From SABI01 sp028532915 (GTDB taxonomy: Bacteria > Spirochaetota > Spirochaetia > Sphaerochaetales > Sphaerochaetaceae): 64,000 nucleotides of DNA. Under the pieces are notes generated by a model that searched no databases, had not been told where the DNA came from, and was given only the letters and a program-made list of their open reading frames with translations. Each line of letters begins with the position of its first letter. Positions within the stretch are counted from its first letter, which is position 1. The position numbers and the translations under genes were made by a program. Below, in pieces: positions 55,698 through 62,617 of the stretch. The stretch is from the NCBI GenBank assembly GCA_963677225.1, contig OY781923.1, forward strand, positions 1,984,001 to 2,048,000, read 5' to 3'.

Positions 55698-55730
55698 CAG
55701 TCACGTCGCAGGTCCCCTGTGACGTGACTG
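55698..55730 (+). terminator. Strong hairpin, probable terminator
   Basis: CAGTCACGTCGCAGG pairs with CCTGTGACGTGACTG over 15 positions (one G-T pair) around a three-base loop, 8 bases after the oxidoreductase stop. Only a short T stretch follows, so termination may be partial. The remaining 240 bases before the next gene hold a TATAAT at 55889-55894 but no gene. Confidence 0.55.
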
Positions 55731-55969
55731 AAGGAATCTTTGAATATCTTTCATCTCGAAAGAAATGGTATCTGAAGAATAATCCGTATGACGCAATAGA
55801 GTCCTTTTGAAGAACCTCATGGAAATTAAAATGCAATCATAATCAGATTGTACTTAAAATGTCCTATGCTTATCACTGTCTTTTTGTATATAATAAGAAA
55901 TAAAGCATTATCTGTTCAGTCGGCTTTTCATTCAAAACCGCATATCAGGTATAGAAGGATAGAATACCT

Positions 55970-57082
55970 ATGGATGATTTCAGGATACATTCTTATAGAG
56001 TCAGCGAACAAGCGGTGAGCGAATATGAGAATTCTCTGAAAAAACTTCTTGCAATGGTCGACAAGGGGATGACTTTGCTCATCAACGACAAGGACCTCAT
56101 AGGCACGAACCCTCTTTCTGTGATGTATGATAATCACCACAATCATGCGAAACTGCTTTTGACCGTTCTGACATTCAATGACTTCAATATGCTTGAAAAT
56201 ATCCTGCCGTGGGTAATCAGAAACTATTCCATAAAAGGATTCACCGAAGAGTATTTTTCACAAGTGCTCTCTCAGTGGCAGAATGCGATCACAAAATACC
56301 TCACTGCCCCGAGTGCCGGCGAGATCCTTCCGGTTTACAGATGGATGGCTTCCAAAGTGGAATATCTGTATCGTAACAGCGAAGTCATATCCGCCCCTGC
56401 AGAGAATGCCCAATCTCTTGTGAACAACATCCGGGACTCTAGGGTGAGAACATTCACGGGACTGCTGGTTACCGGAAAGCACGACGAATCGATGGACTTG
56501 ATAATGTCTCTCGCAAAGAACAGAGAATCGCTTAAAGAGATCTACACCGACATCATCCGGCCTTCGATGTATGAGATCGGCGGACTTTGGGAGACCGATA
56601 AGATATCAGTCGCACACGAACATCTTGCAACATCGATCGTCTTGAGAATCATCACCCATTTCTACAGTGATTTCGTGTACACTGAACCCACAAAGGGAAA
56701 GATCCTGGTGACAGCTGCCGCTGATGAACATCACGAAGTAGGAGCGAGGATGATCGCCGACCTTCTCGAGATGGAAGGGTGGGATGTATCATATCTGGGG
56801 GCTGATATCCCGACCGATGATCTGATACGGATGCTCGATTCTGTGAGACCTGACATCCTCTCCATCTCCGTGACGATGGCATTCAATCTTCTCCAGGTGA
56901 AAGACCTCATCACTGCTGTCAGAAGGAAGCCTCGTTTCAATCAGGTGAAAATTCTGGTAGGAGGACATGCTCTGATCCATGCAGACAAAGCCCGTAATAT
57001 GCTGGGAGCCGACAGAATCGGAATGACCGCCGTCGATACTCTCAAGATCATGACACAATGGTGGGAAGAAGAAATACAATGA
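55970..57082 (+). CDS. Cobalamin-binding sensor protein, CarH/LitR-like light-sensing signature
   Basis: A 370-residue soluble protein. Residues about 1-145 are helical and not recognised, 150-240 form the helical cap of B12-binding sensors, 242-365 the Rossmann B12 domain. Trp207, Glu217 and His218 give the W-x9-EH pattern of the CarH/LitR photoreceptors, in which they surround the adenosyl group. E253-x-H255-x-x-G258 is the lower-axial-histidine motif, and VGGHAL near 330 lies at the tail loop. There is no MerR DNA-binding domain as in CarH, so it must signal by protein contact. It overlaps a diguanylate cyclase gene by ATGA; the cyclase is its likely partner. Confidence 0.85.
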   Translation: MDDFRIHSYRVSEQAVSEYENSLKKLLAMVDKGMTLLINDKDLIGTNPLSVMYDNHHNHAKLLLTVLTFNDFNMLENILPWVIRNYSIKGFTEEYFSQVLSQWQNAITKYLTAPSAGEILPVYRWMASKVEYLYRNSEVISAPAENAQSLVNNIRDSRVRTFTGLLVTGKHDESMDLIMSLAKNRESLKEIYTDIIRPSMYEIGGLWETDKISVAHEHLATSIVLRIITHFYSDFVYTEPTKGKILVTAAADEHHEVGARMIADLLEMEGWDVSYLGADIPTDDLIRMLDSVRPDILSISVTMAFNLLQVKDLITAVRRKPRFNQVKILVGGHALIHADKARNMLGADRIGMTAVDTLKIMTQWWEEEIQ

Positions 57083-58026
57083 TAGATAACATCATACCCA
57101 GAAAGATTTTCGAACTGTATCATAATCAGTTCAGCGATATGCCCTTAATGGTTGTCGACCTTGACGGAATCATCACCTACTGCAACAAAGCCCTCATAAG
57201 AAGACTGCGTCTGCCTGAAACTCCAAAAAGGAAAGAAATGAGTTCGCTGATACAATTGGACCTGTCGATGACCGATCCCCTGTTCGAAGATATCGACAGC
57301 CGCATCACTGTCAATCTCATCTCTACCTCCATCGTCTCCAACGGAGAACAGATTCACATCAGAGGACATGTCTTCTATGATGGAAATCAGTATGTCATTA
57401 TATTCAATACATATAAACAGGATTATGAACAGATACTCGAACAGGTGAATCAGCTGAACGCTCAGATGTCCTCGATCACGAGAGATTCGGTCAAACAATA
57501 CAAGCTGAAAAGCCGTCAGGCTGAAAAGAATCTTGATCTGGCTCTGCATGATCAGCTTACAAAACTGGCAAACCGACGTCTGTTCATACAGATTCTGTCG
57601 AAGGCAATGGCTGCGGTATCCGAGAAAGATTCAAAACTCTCAGCCGGAATCATCCTGTTCGATATCGATAATTTCAAAGATGTGAATGATAATTACGGTC
57701 ACGACAGCGGAGATCAGGTACTGATAAAACTATCAAGAACAGTCGAGAACACAATAAGAAAACACGATACACTTTCCAGATACGGAGGAGAAGAATTCAT
57801 CATTCTCGTTTACTGCGATGCGCTCGATGAACTGGCAAAAATGGCCGAGAAAATCCGTCATACGGTGGAAACCACAGAATTCCCCTTCCTGAAAAGCCCT
57901 CTCACCGCAAGTTTCGGAATCACGATGATCGATAAAGACGAAACTCCCGGGCACCTGATAAAAAGGGCAGATGAAGCTATGTACACAGCCAAAAGAAAAG
58001 GAAAGAATCAGGTTTCATCACTCTGA
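57079..58026 (+). CDS. PAS-GGDEF diguanylate cyclase
   Basis: A 315-residue protein: PAS-like sensor (about 18-115, MVVDLDGIITYCNKAL), a coiled coil (about 116-160, QILEQVNQLNAQMSSI) and a GGDEF domain (160-315). The active-site loop is GGEEF (236-240) and the RxxD inhibition site is R227-K-H-D230. DQLTKLANRR and DIDNFKDVNDNYGH are intact, so it should make cyclic di-GMP with feedback control. It starts inside the stop of the B12-sensor gene (ATGA), implying paired production. A terminator follows. Confidence 0.93.
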   Translation: MIDNIIPRKIFELYHNQFSDMPLMVVDLDGIITYCNKALIRRLRLPETPKRKEMSSLIQLDLSMTDPLFEDIDSRITVNLISTSIVSNGEQIHIRGHVFYDGNQYVIIFNTYKQDYEQILEQVNQLNAQMSSITRDSVKQYKLKSRQAEKNLDLALHDQLTKLANRRLFIQILSKAMAAVSEKDSKLSAGIILFDIDNFKDVNDNYGHDSGDQVLIKLSRTVENTIRKHDTLSRYGGEEFIILVYCDALDELAKMAEKIRHTVETTEFPFLKSPLTASFGITMIDKDETPGHLIKRADEAMYTAKRKGKNQVSSL

Positions 58027-58080
58027 GATCGATCACGACCTCTGATCGATGATTTGAATTCCATCTGCGAACGTAAAGAA

Positions 58081-58107
58081 AAACCATCCGGAGCGGATGG
58101 TTTCTTT
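58081..58107 (+). terminator. Rho-independent terminator of the B12 sensor-cyclase unit
   Basis: AAACCATCCG and CGGATGGTTT arms around GAG, followed by TCTTTCT, about 55 bases after the cyclase stop. Confidence 0.8.
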
Positions 58108-58134
58108 CTGTAGCGCTGGTAATTGAAATTTTTA

Positions 58135-58179
58135 TACGCCAAAGAGGATTCGAACCTCTGACCCACAGCTTAGAAGGCC
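58135..58179 (-). other. 3' fragment of a tRNA-Arg(TCT) gene, probable prophage attachment site
   Basis: On the minus strand the sequence runs from a TTCTAAG anticodon loop through a variable region to a T arm (AGAGG, TTCGAAT, CCTCT) and TTGGCGTA, the 3' half of a tRNA with anticodon TCT. The matching 5' acceptor, D arm and anticodon 5' strand are missing. Such 3' halves are left when a phage integrates at a tRNA gene. An integrase remnant and phage genes lie next to it, so this is read as one attachment site of the prophage. The other end, with the intact tRNA, should lie beyond the right edge. Confidence 0.7.
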
Positions 58180-58392
58180 ACTTTTTGCCTTCTCTATTTT
58201 TTCCTTCTTGTTGATATATATATACCATATATTTATTTGTGTCAATCACCTTGTTGACCAGTGTTACATTATTTTACTTATGTTGATGAATATACTCGGT
58301 TTCTTCTTACACTTTTATCTTACAGCAAACGCCCCTCTATATTGATTTTTTCTTATCCTTGCAGTAGGTTTTTGCTACCTCCTTTCGAGCTG

Positions 58393-58542
58393 TGGGTCCA
58401 AATGGCTACCGGCCACAAAACCACGGCGATGGCTGAACATTATGCCAATCACGCCCAGGATGATCATCTCGACGCTGTATCCCGTGCAGTCTCTGATGTC
58501 TATGCCAAGGTTCTCCACAGCAATGCACAACCAGTTGTCTGA
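58393..58542 (+). pseudogene. Tyrosine recombinase (integrase) C-terminal remnant
   Basis: The last 50 or so residues of a phage integrase: VQMATGHKTTAMAEHYANH carries the GH motif and the nucleophilic tyrosine. The rest of the catalytic domain (R, K, HxxR) and the DNA-binding arm are missing, so the gene is dead. Immediately upstream the sequence AGCTGTGGGTC is an inverted copy of part of the tRNA fragment 220 bases away, so the break lies at this point. Confidence 0.7.
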
Positions 58543-58672
58543 CGATACCACTACATATAGCGTAATAAACTACTATACATATGTTTACATACTTCATATG
58601 GAGAGCTATACATGATGCAGATGTTGAGCGGTTCCTTCCCAGGTTGGTAGCTGTGAATGAAGGAGAAGATCA

Positions 58673-58891
58673 ATGTCAGAACAAATTCTAGCGAGAGGTG
58701 GTAGTATTCAGCAGAACACGGGACTGCAACGGTTGTTGACCTATCAAGAGGCCGCGGACATCCTGGCAGTAAAACCCCAGACACTCAGACAGTGGGTTTG
58801 CTACAAGAAGATTCCGTTTGTGAAAATCGGATCAGCGGTACGGTTCAGACCAGAACAGCTTGAAGAATTCATCCAGAATTCAGCGAGGTGA
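58673..58891 (+). CDS. Excisionase-like helix-turn-helix protein
   Basis: A 72-residue protein with LLTYQEAADILAVKPQTLRQWVCYKKIPFVKIGSAVRFRPEQLEEFI (21-67), the MerR-type winged helix of excisionase/DNA-binding proteins (HTH_17). GGAGAA is well placed before the ATG. Near an integrase remnant and attachment site it is probably the recombination directionality factor or a small phage regulator. Confidence 0.8.
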   Translation: MSEQILARGGSIQQNTGLQRLLTYQEAADILAVKPQTLRQWVCYKKIPFVKIGSAVRFRPEQLEEFIQNSAR

Positions 58892-58896
58892 TCGGT

Positions 58897-59049
58897 ATGG
58901 GAATCGAAAAACTGAAAGAGATCACGATATGGATCGCAAAGGAGCTGATACCCATGGATCATGGTGAACTCCATGTGACACTGAAAGTCAGAGACGGAAA
59001 AGTTGCACTGATCGAGAAGACTAAAATCGTGAAAGAGAAACCGGAGTAG
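58897..59049 (+). CDS. YezD/DUF2292-like small protein, 50 residues
   Basis: Begins MGIEKLKEITIWIAKELIP and continues HGELHVTLKVRDGKVALIEKTKIVKEK. The second half resembles the small YezD/DUF2292 family (HG.L.V.V.DGKV..IEKT pattern), found in many bacteria and often near phage or sulfur genes; function unknown. GAGGTG lies seven bases upstream and overlaps the previous stop. A terminator follows 14 bases on. Confidence 0.6.
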   Translation: MGIEKLKEITIWIAKELIPMDHGELHVTLKVRDGKVALIEKTKIVKEKPE

Positions 59050-59063
59050 AAAGCACTTTAAGG

Positions 59064-59092
59064 CCAGCGGAGAGATCCGCTGGTTTTATTTC
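59064..59092 (+). terminator. Rho-independent terminator
   Basis: CCAGCGGA and TCCGCTGG arms around GAGA, followed by TTTTATTTC. It ends the short plus-strand transcript of the excisionase-like and YezD-like genes. Confidence 0.85.
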
Positions 59093-59120
59093 ATATTAAG
59101 GCTTTTAAATACACAATGTC

Positions 59121-60479
59121 TTACGGAGATAAAACTATATACTTTCCAATCTTATCAGATCCTTCTCGTACCATAATTTTTTTATCCTTCAATTCTTTAA
59201 TCGCTCTTTGTACTGATCTCATCGAAAGTGTCGATTGCTCGGCTATCTGCTTTTGCGTCAATGTTCCATCCTGTTTAACTATGTGTAAGACTATCGCTGC
59301 ATTCTCGGTAAGTTGCATCTCAGCAGTTTTTACACCGCCATTTACACCGCCATTTACACCGCCATTTACATCGCCATCAGCTTGTTCATCAAGGATTTTA
59401 ACTGCTTCTTTATTGTAAGGGAAACAAACTGAAATGAAGTGTTCCGATATATCGAAAATATCTTTGGAGTAGGCTTTCAAAATCTTCTTCATTCCCGATC
59501 CGAGCTGCTCACATAAGTCCATATCCGAAAATATTCTCATAAGTTCCCTATTCCTAGGATGTGATCGTCCTTTGAAAAACTCGTCCTCACTCAGCCCAAC
59601 TGGAAGTCCTCCGGTGGAGATGACTTCAATTCGATCATCATAGATCTCGAATACAGGATATGAACCATTGATATAGTCATTGTGAATTATTGCATTAAGA
59701 ACTGCTTCACGCATGGCATCCTTATCAATAAGTCTGAGCTCTCTCCTAGCAGCATCTCCCCCAACTCTTACCACTGTGGTATTGACGACTTCCAGTTTAT
59801 CGAGAACCTGATAAGCTGATTTAATAAGACATCCCCGACCAAATTCATTTCGTTCCAAGATATCAAGTTTTTGTGTTCCCCTGAATCTGGCGACTTTCAC
59901 CGAGTTGCCATTGTTGTCTGCCATGAGATAGGCAGCATAATTATATCGATCATCTTCGGTATAAAGACCAAGATTTCTCATAAAGAATTCGCTACTGGCA
60001 TCAAACCCTTTTTCAGCGTAGTAGATTTTCAACTGAGTGAATGTTAGGTGCTGGTTCGGGGAAATAACATTTGTTAGCGTATGTGCAACCCGATGCGAAC
60101 TCAATTCGGCTATCAGTTTATGAGTCATTGGAGAAGATTGGGAACCAATCCGAGTATAGCAACCTTTCACGCTCATCCCATATTTTTTCAAATAGTAGGG
60201 CTTTTCCAAACCTTGTGCGACGGTAATGCGGATATATGGAATACCATTATCCTGCTTCACCTCCACATTGAACAGGCCCATTGTCGCAGGTAGAATATTG
60301 TTCTTGATCCGATCGATAATCGCGAGAGACAACCGATCAGGATTTTCTACTCCGTTGATAGTTCCATCATCGTTCACGCCGATGAACAGCTCTCCTCCCA
60401 AAGAATTCAAGAAGGCTACAACTTCTTTTTCGAAATCGTCCGAAAGTTCTCTTTTGTATTCTACTGTCATGCTTTCCAT
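59121..60479 (-). CDS. AlbA_2/Schlafen-type regulator with C-terminal HTH
   Basis: A 452-residue protein. N-terminal AlbA_2 (divergent AAA_4) domain with EYKRELSDDFEKEVVAFLNSLGGELFIGVNDDG (7-39); a central HATPase-like RecG-associated domain with REAVLNAIIHNDY near 263 and GSGMKKIL near 335; a linker of NGGV repeats (about 370-382); a C-terminal winged helix (KQIAEQSTLSMRSVQRAIKEL, near 416-436). Such proteins are transcription or RNA-level regulators, often in mobile elements and defence islands. It is a single minus-strand gene inside the prophage and may be cargo. Confidence 0.87.
   Translation of the reverse strand: MESMTVEYKRELSDDFEKEVVAFLNSLGGELFIGVNDDGTINGVENPDRLSLAIIDRIKNNILPATMGLFNVEVKQDNGIPYIRITVAQGLEKPYYLKKYGMSVKGCYTRIGSQSSPMTHKLIAELSSHRVAHTLTNVISPNQHLTFTQLKIYYAEKGFDASSEFFMRNLGLYTEDDRYNYAAYLMADNNGNSVKVARFRGTQKLDILERNEFGRGCLIKSAYQVLDKLEVVNTTVVRVGGDAARRELRLIDKDAMREAVLNAIIHNDYINGSYPVFEIYDDRIEVISTGGLPVGLSEDEFFKGRSHPRNRELMRIFSDMDLCEQLGSGMKKILKAYSKDIFDISEHFISVCFPYNKEAVKILDEQADGDVNGGVNGGVNGGVKTAEMQLTENAAIVLHIVKQDGTLTQKQIAEQSTLSMRSVQRAIKELKDKKIMVREGSDKIGKYIVLSP
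59331..59377 (-). repeat. 12-base tandem repeat encoding NGGV repeats
   Basis: About 3.9 copies of the unit TACACCGCCATT, in frame with the AlbA-type gene, encode NGGV units between the ATPase-like and HTH domains. Slippage would change linker length in steps of four residues without breaking the frame. Confidence 0.85.
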
Positions 60480-60555
60480 GCTGGATTGTCCTTATAATTT
60501 CCTTTGTTTAAGTATACCACGCATCGCAAAAGTTGTCGCATATTCATGGCGGCAA

Positions 60556-60822
60556 CTAAAATCCGACTGAAGTGTAGAACAATTCTTTGAGCTTAACAAA
60601 CATCTCCAACTGTCGTATATATCCATCCATCTTCGATATGTTGATTGCCATCGCTTTCAATGCTGCCGAGGTATCTGAAGGGATCTCAACCAACTCCGGT
60701 CGGGTGGGTTTGACGATTGAGAAGTCTGGAATCTTAACCTGTTGTTTTTGGCTAGTAGTTTCACATCCGCTCAGCGTTAAAACGAGAAACAATATCATTG
60801 GCAAAAGCAATGACTTCCTCAT
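60556..60822 (-). CDS. Candidate outer-membrane spanin lipoprotein (Rz1-like)
   Basis: The 88-residue product begins MRKSLLLPMILFLVLTLSGC, a lipoprotein signal with lipobox LSGC, and is rich in P, T, E and V afterwards. It overlaps the last 62 nt of the upstream coiled-coil membrane protein gene in another frame, the arrangement of phage Rz1 within or over Rz. An in-frame start 23 residues earlier would add a basic leader unlike a lipoprotein signal. With the Rz-like partner it would fuse inner and outer membranes at lysis. Confidence 0.65.
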   Translation of the reverse strand: MRKSLLLPMILFLVLTLSGCETTSQKQQVKIPDFSIVKPTRPELVEIPSDTSAALKAMAINISKMDGYIRQLEMFVKLKELFYTSVGF

Positions 60823-61072
60823 TGGTCTCGGTTTGTTTGATCTGCTGCTCTTCAATCTTCTGTTCCTCTTGTATTTCTTCATTGACTTCAACCACCTTCT
60901 GGGTTTGCTCGATGAAAGTTTCGTAGACCTGATTTTGCTTCTGCTGATGGATTATCTGTTGTTGCTGCTCTTCGATCTTCTGATCTTTCTTCCGATTCCG
61001 GTATCGCTCGATACCCAACCATCCAAGAAGAAAGGCAAAGAGACTCCCAACTAGCCATCTGAGGAATTTCAT
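60761..61072 (-). CDS. Candidate inner-membrane spanin (Rz-like)
   Basis: A 103-residue protein with one N-terminal membrane segment (FLRWLVGSLFAFLLGWLGI) and a long, highly charged coiled coil rich in Q, E and K (about 27-90), the type II orientation and layout of phage inner-membrane spanins. The gene overlaps the lipoprotein gene after it and abuts the small membrane protein gene before it. Assignment is by architecture only. Confidence 0.65.
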   Translation of the reverse strand: MKFLRWLVGSLFAFLLGWLGIERYRNRKKDQKIEEQQQQIIHQQKQNQVYETFIEQTQKVVEVNEEIQEEQKIEEQQIKQTETNEEVIAFANDIVSRFNAERM

Positions 61073-61260
61073 TATGCTTCCTTCCTATATTTACCGATCG
61101 CCGAGTTTGTTCCGATCGAAGCCACCAACCCCAAATAGAACGGGCTGAAGTGCGTAAGGAACCGGGTATATCCATCCATGTCGAAAGCTTCGAACCATGA
61201 ACCGATACAGCCGATCAGGAAAGCTGCGATCAGGATCGCCAAAGTTATCTTCTTTGCCAC
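61072..61260 (-). CDS. Small phage membrane protein, holin candidate
   Basis: A 62-residue protein starting at GTG with AAGGAGG six bases upstream. Two hydrophobic segments (about 4-22 and 38-52) and a basic end (GKYRKEA) fit a small holin. It lies between the second holin-like gene and the spanin genes, a lysis-cassette position, and overlaps the Rz-like start by one base. Confidence 0.5.
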   Translation of the reverse strand: MAKKITLAILIAAFLIGCIGSWFEAFDMDGYTRFLTHFSPFYLGLVASIGTNSAIGKYRKEA

Positions 61261-61261
61261 C

Positions 61262-61579
61262 CTACTCCTCCTTGCAGGCCTTGAAACCTTCGATAGTGCA
61301 CTCGGTGAAGTACTCCTCCATCACCCTCTCCTGGAGTTCCGAATCCCCGTTGATGGAGTTCTTCCTGAGCGCATCGAAGATCACCTTGTCATTCTTCAAT
61401 CCGATAGTGAGCCCGGCAGCTATGCGATCGACCAGCTTGAAGAGTCTTGCGACATCGCTACGTAGTTCACGAATCTCATCTTTCTTCTTGGTGTTTTTCG
61501 CAATCATATGGATCAATAGCGGACCATTCACCAAGGTCACCACGCCGCTGATGATGGCAACCTGCACCAAATCACTCAT
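61262..61579 (-). CDS. Phage protein with one membrane segment, holin-like
   Basis: A 105-residue protein: MSDLVQVAIISGVVTLVNGPLLIHMIA is a membrane segment, followed by a charged helix KKKDEIRELRSDVARLFKLVDRI that may form a coiled coil, like XhlA-type holin partners. GGAGG four bases before the ATG fixes the start. The start overlaps the stop of the upstream gene as ATGA. Confidence 0.55.
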   Translation of the reverse strand: MSDLVQVAIISGVVTLVNGPLLIHMIAKNTKKKDEIRELRSDVARLFKLVDRIAAGLTIGLKNDKVIFDALRKNSINGDSELQERVMEEYFTECTIEGFKACKEE

Positions 61580-61848
61580 TCGTCCTCCAATACATCCACA
61601 ACATCCACCAGGTTCAGATACTGTTTCACAAATGGATAAAGGATCGCCAACTGCTGCACAGTGGTAGTGGGAATCCCATCCGGGAATATATCGGAAGCAC
61701 GGAACATGCCCACCCAACGGTAGAGACAGGAATCCACGATCCCGTGTATTGGGCCTCCGAAGGTTGACAGTGAAGTCGCTTCTTGAAAACTCTCTGTCGC
61801 TTTTTTCGATTCCCTGCTAGGGAACGCTGCAAACTCAAACGAGGTCAT
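61576..61848 (-). CDS. Phage hypothetical protein, 90 residues
   Basis: Begins MTSFEFAAFPSRESKKATES and ends VVDVLEDE. No family is recognised; no signal or membrane segment. Its start shares a base with the stop of the small gene before it (TGATG), and its stop overlaps the next start (ATGA), so it belongs to a tightly coupled phage late-gene series. Confidence 0.55.
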   Translation of the reverse strand: MTSFEFAAFPSRESKKATESFQEATSLSTFGGPIHGIVDSCLYRWVGMFRASDIFPDGIPTTTVQQLAILYPFVKQYLNLVDVVDVLEDE

Positions 61849-61964
61849 CACCGATCCATCACCACCTTTGAGCCGAAGGAGACCTTGGCGATCGCCCAGT
61901 AGGCATCGGCGAAATCGTGATACAGCGAGTTGTGTTCCTTGGACAGAACCATCAACAGTCCCAT
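61848..61964 (-). CDS. Phage small protein, 38 residues
   Basis: Begins MGLLMVLSKEHNSLYHDF and ends SKVVMDR. AAGGAG stands eight bases before the ATG, and its TGA overlaps the next ATG by one base. Such short frames with a strong site are common between tail and lysis genes; function unknown. Confidence 0.5.
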   Translation of the reverse strand: MGLLMVLSKEHNSLYHDFADAYWAIAKVSFGSKVVMDR

Positions 61965-61975
61965 TGTTTTTCTCC

Positions 61976-62617
61976 TTAGGCCACGTTCGGTGGCAATATT
62001 GCGTACTCGGGAATCCCCGCTGATATCGGAGATCCCTTCAGACTCGTCTCGTTATAGAGGTTGCTCACATACGAATTACTCGGAACCACATCGATCGTGG
62101 ATGAGTTGCTGTGGGTAATGGGGTTGCCTTGGGATGACTGGTATAACCCGACGATCTTCTTATCCTTCACATAGGTATCATAGGCAATATGAGCACCCAA
62201 GCCATAAATACGAAGAATCGACCTGGCATAGCTCGGCCAATAGTTGTCGTTGTTCACCCGCATCCTCCACCAGGTCCATCCACAGGTCGTCTGGAATTTT
62301 CCACGCGATGCCGACTCGGTGGTCGTAATGTTGATCTCGAAGTTGAACGTCTGGTTATCACTCACATTGTTCTGATAATGCATCTGCACCCAGGACGATC
62401 CGTTCCAGTACTGCAGCGAATAATAGTCGGTGCCATAACCAATCCACACATCACGCCGGTAGCACCGCCATACGAACACGGATGCCACGAAGTAGACATA
62501 CCGGTGGGAACTCTTACTGCCATCGGCAAGCAATGAACCATCACTGGACCAATTCCGAGTGTAGAGGATCGCCGAGGAGAAGTTCGATTTGCTTATCACG
62601 TTTCCTGCTGTAGCCAT
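61976..62617 (-). CDS. Phage tail-associated protein, 213 residues
   Basis: A tyrosine-, tryptophan-, asparagine- and serine-rich protein (segments SSDGSLLADGSKSSHRYVYF, YSLQYWNGSSWVQMHYQNN, ESASRGKFQTTCGWTWWRMR), the composition of tail-fibre or receptor-binding tip proteins. It starts inside the stop of the large tail gene (TGATG). No catalytic motif is seen. Its likely role in host recognition is inference. Confidence 0.55.
   Translation of the reverse strand: MATAGNVISKSNFSSAILYTRNWSSDGSLLADGSKSSHRYVYFVASVFVWRCYRRDVWIGYGTDYYSLQYWNGSSWVQMHYQNNVSDNQTFNFEINITTTESASRGKFQTTCGWTWWRMRVNNDNYWPSYARSILRIYGLGAHIAYDTYVKDKKIVGLYQSSQGNPITHSNSSTIDVVPSNSYVSNLYNETSLKGSPISAGIPEYAILPPNVA

Noticed and set aside
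58135..58200. A complete tRNA gene on the minus strand
   Set aside because: The T arm and anticodon loop are present but no 5' acceptor strand, D arm or matching anticodon strand can be found upstream.
59331..59377. Short direct repeats that look like the start of a CRISPR array
   Set aside because: Units are 12 bases with no spacers and lie in frame inside a gene, encoding NGGV repeats.
61262..61717. A 151-residue version of the holin-like protein
   Set aside because: The extra 46 residues overlap the upstream gene, and GGAGG lies just before the internal ATG.
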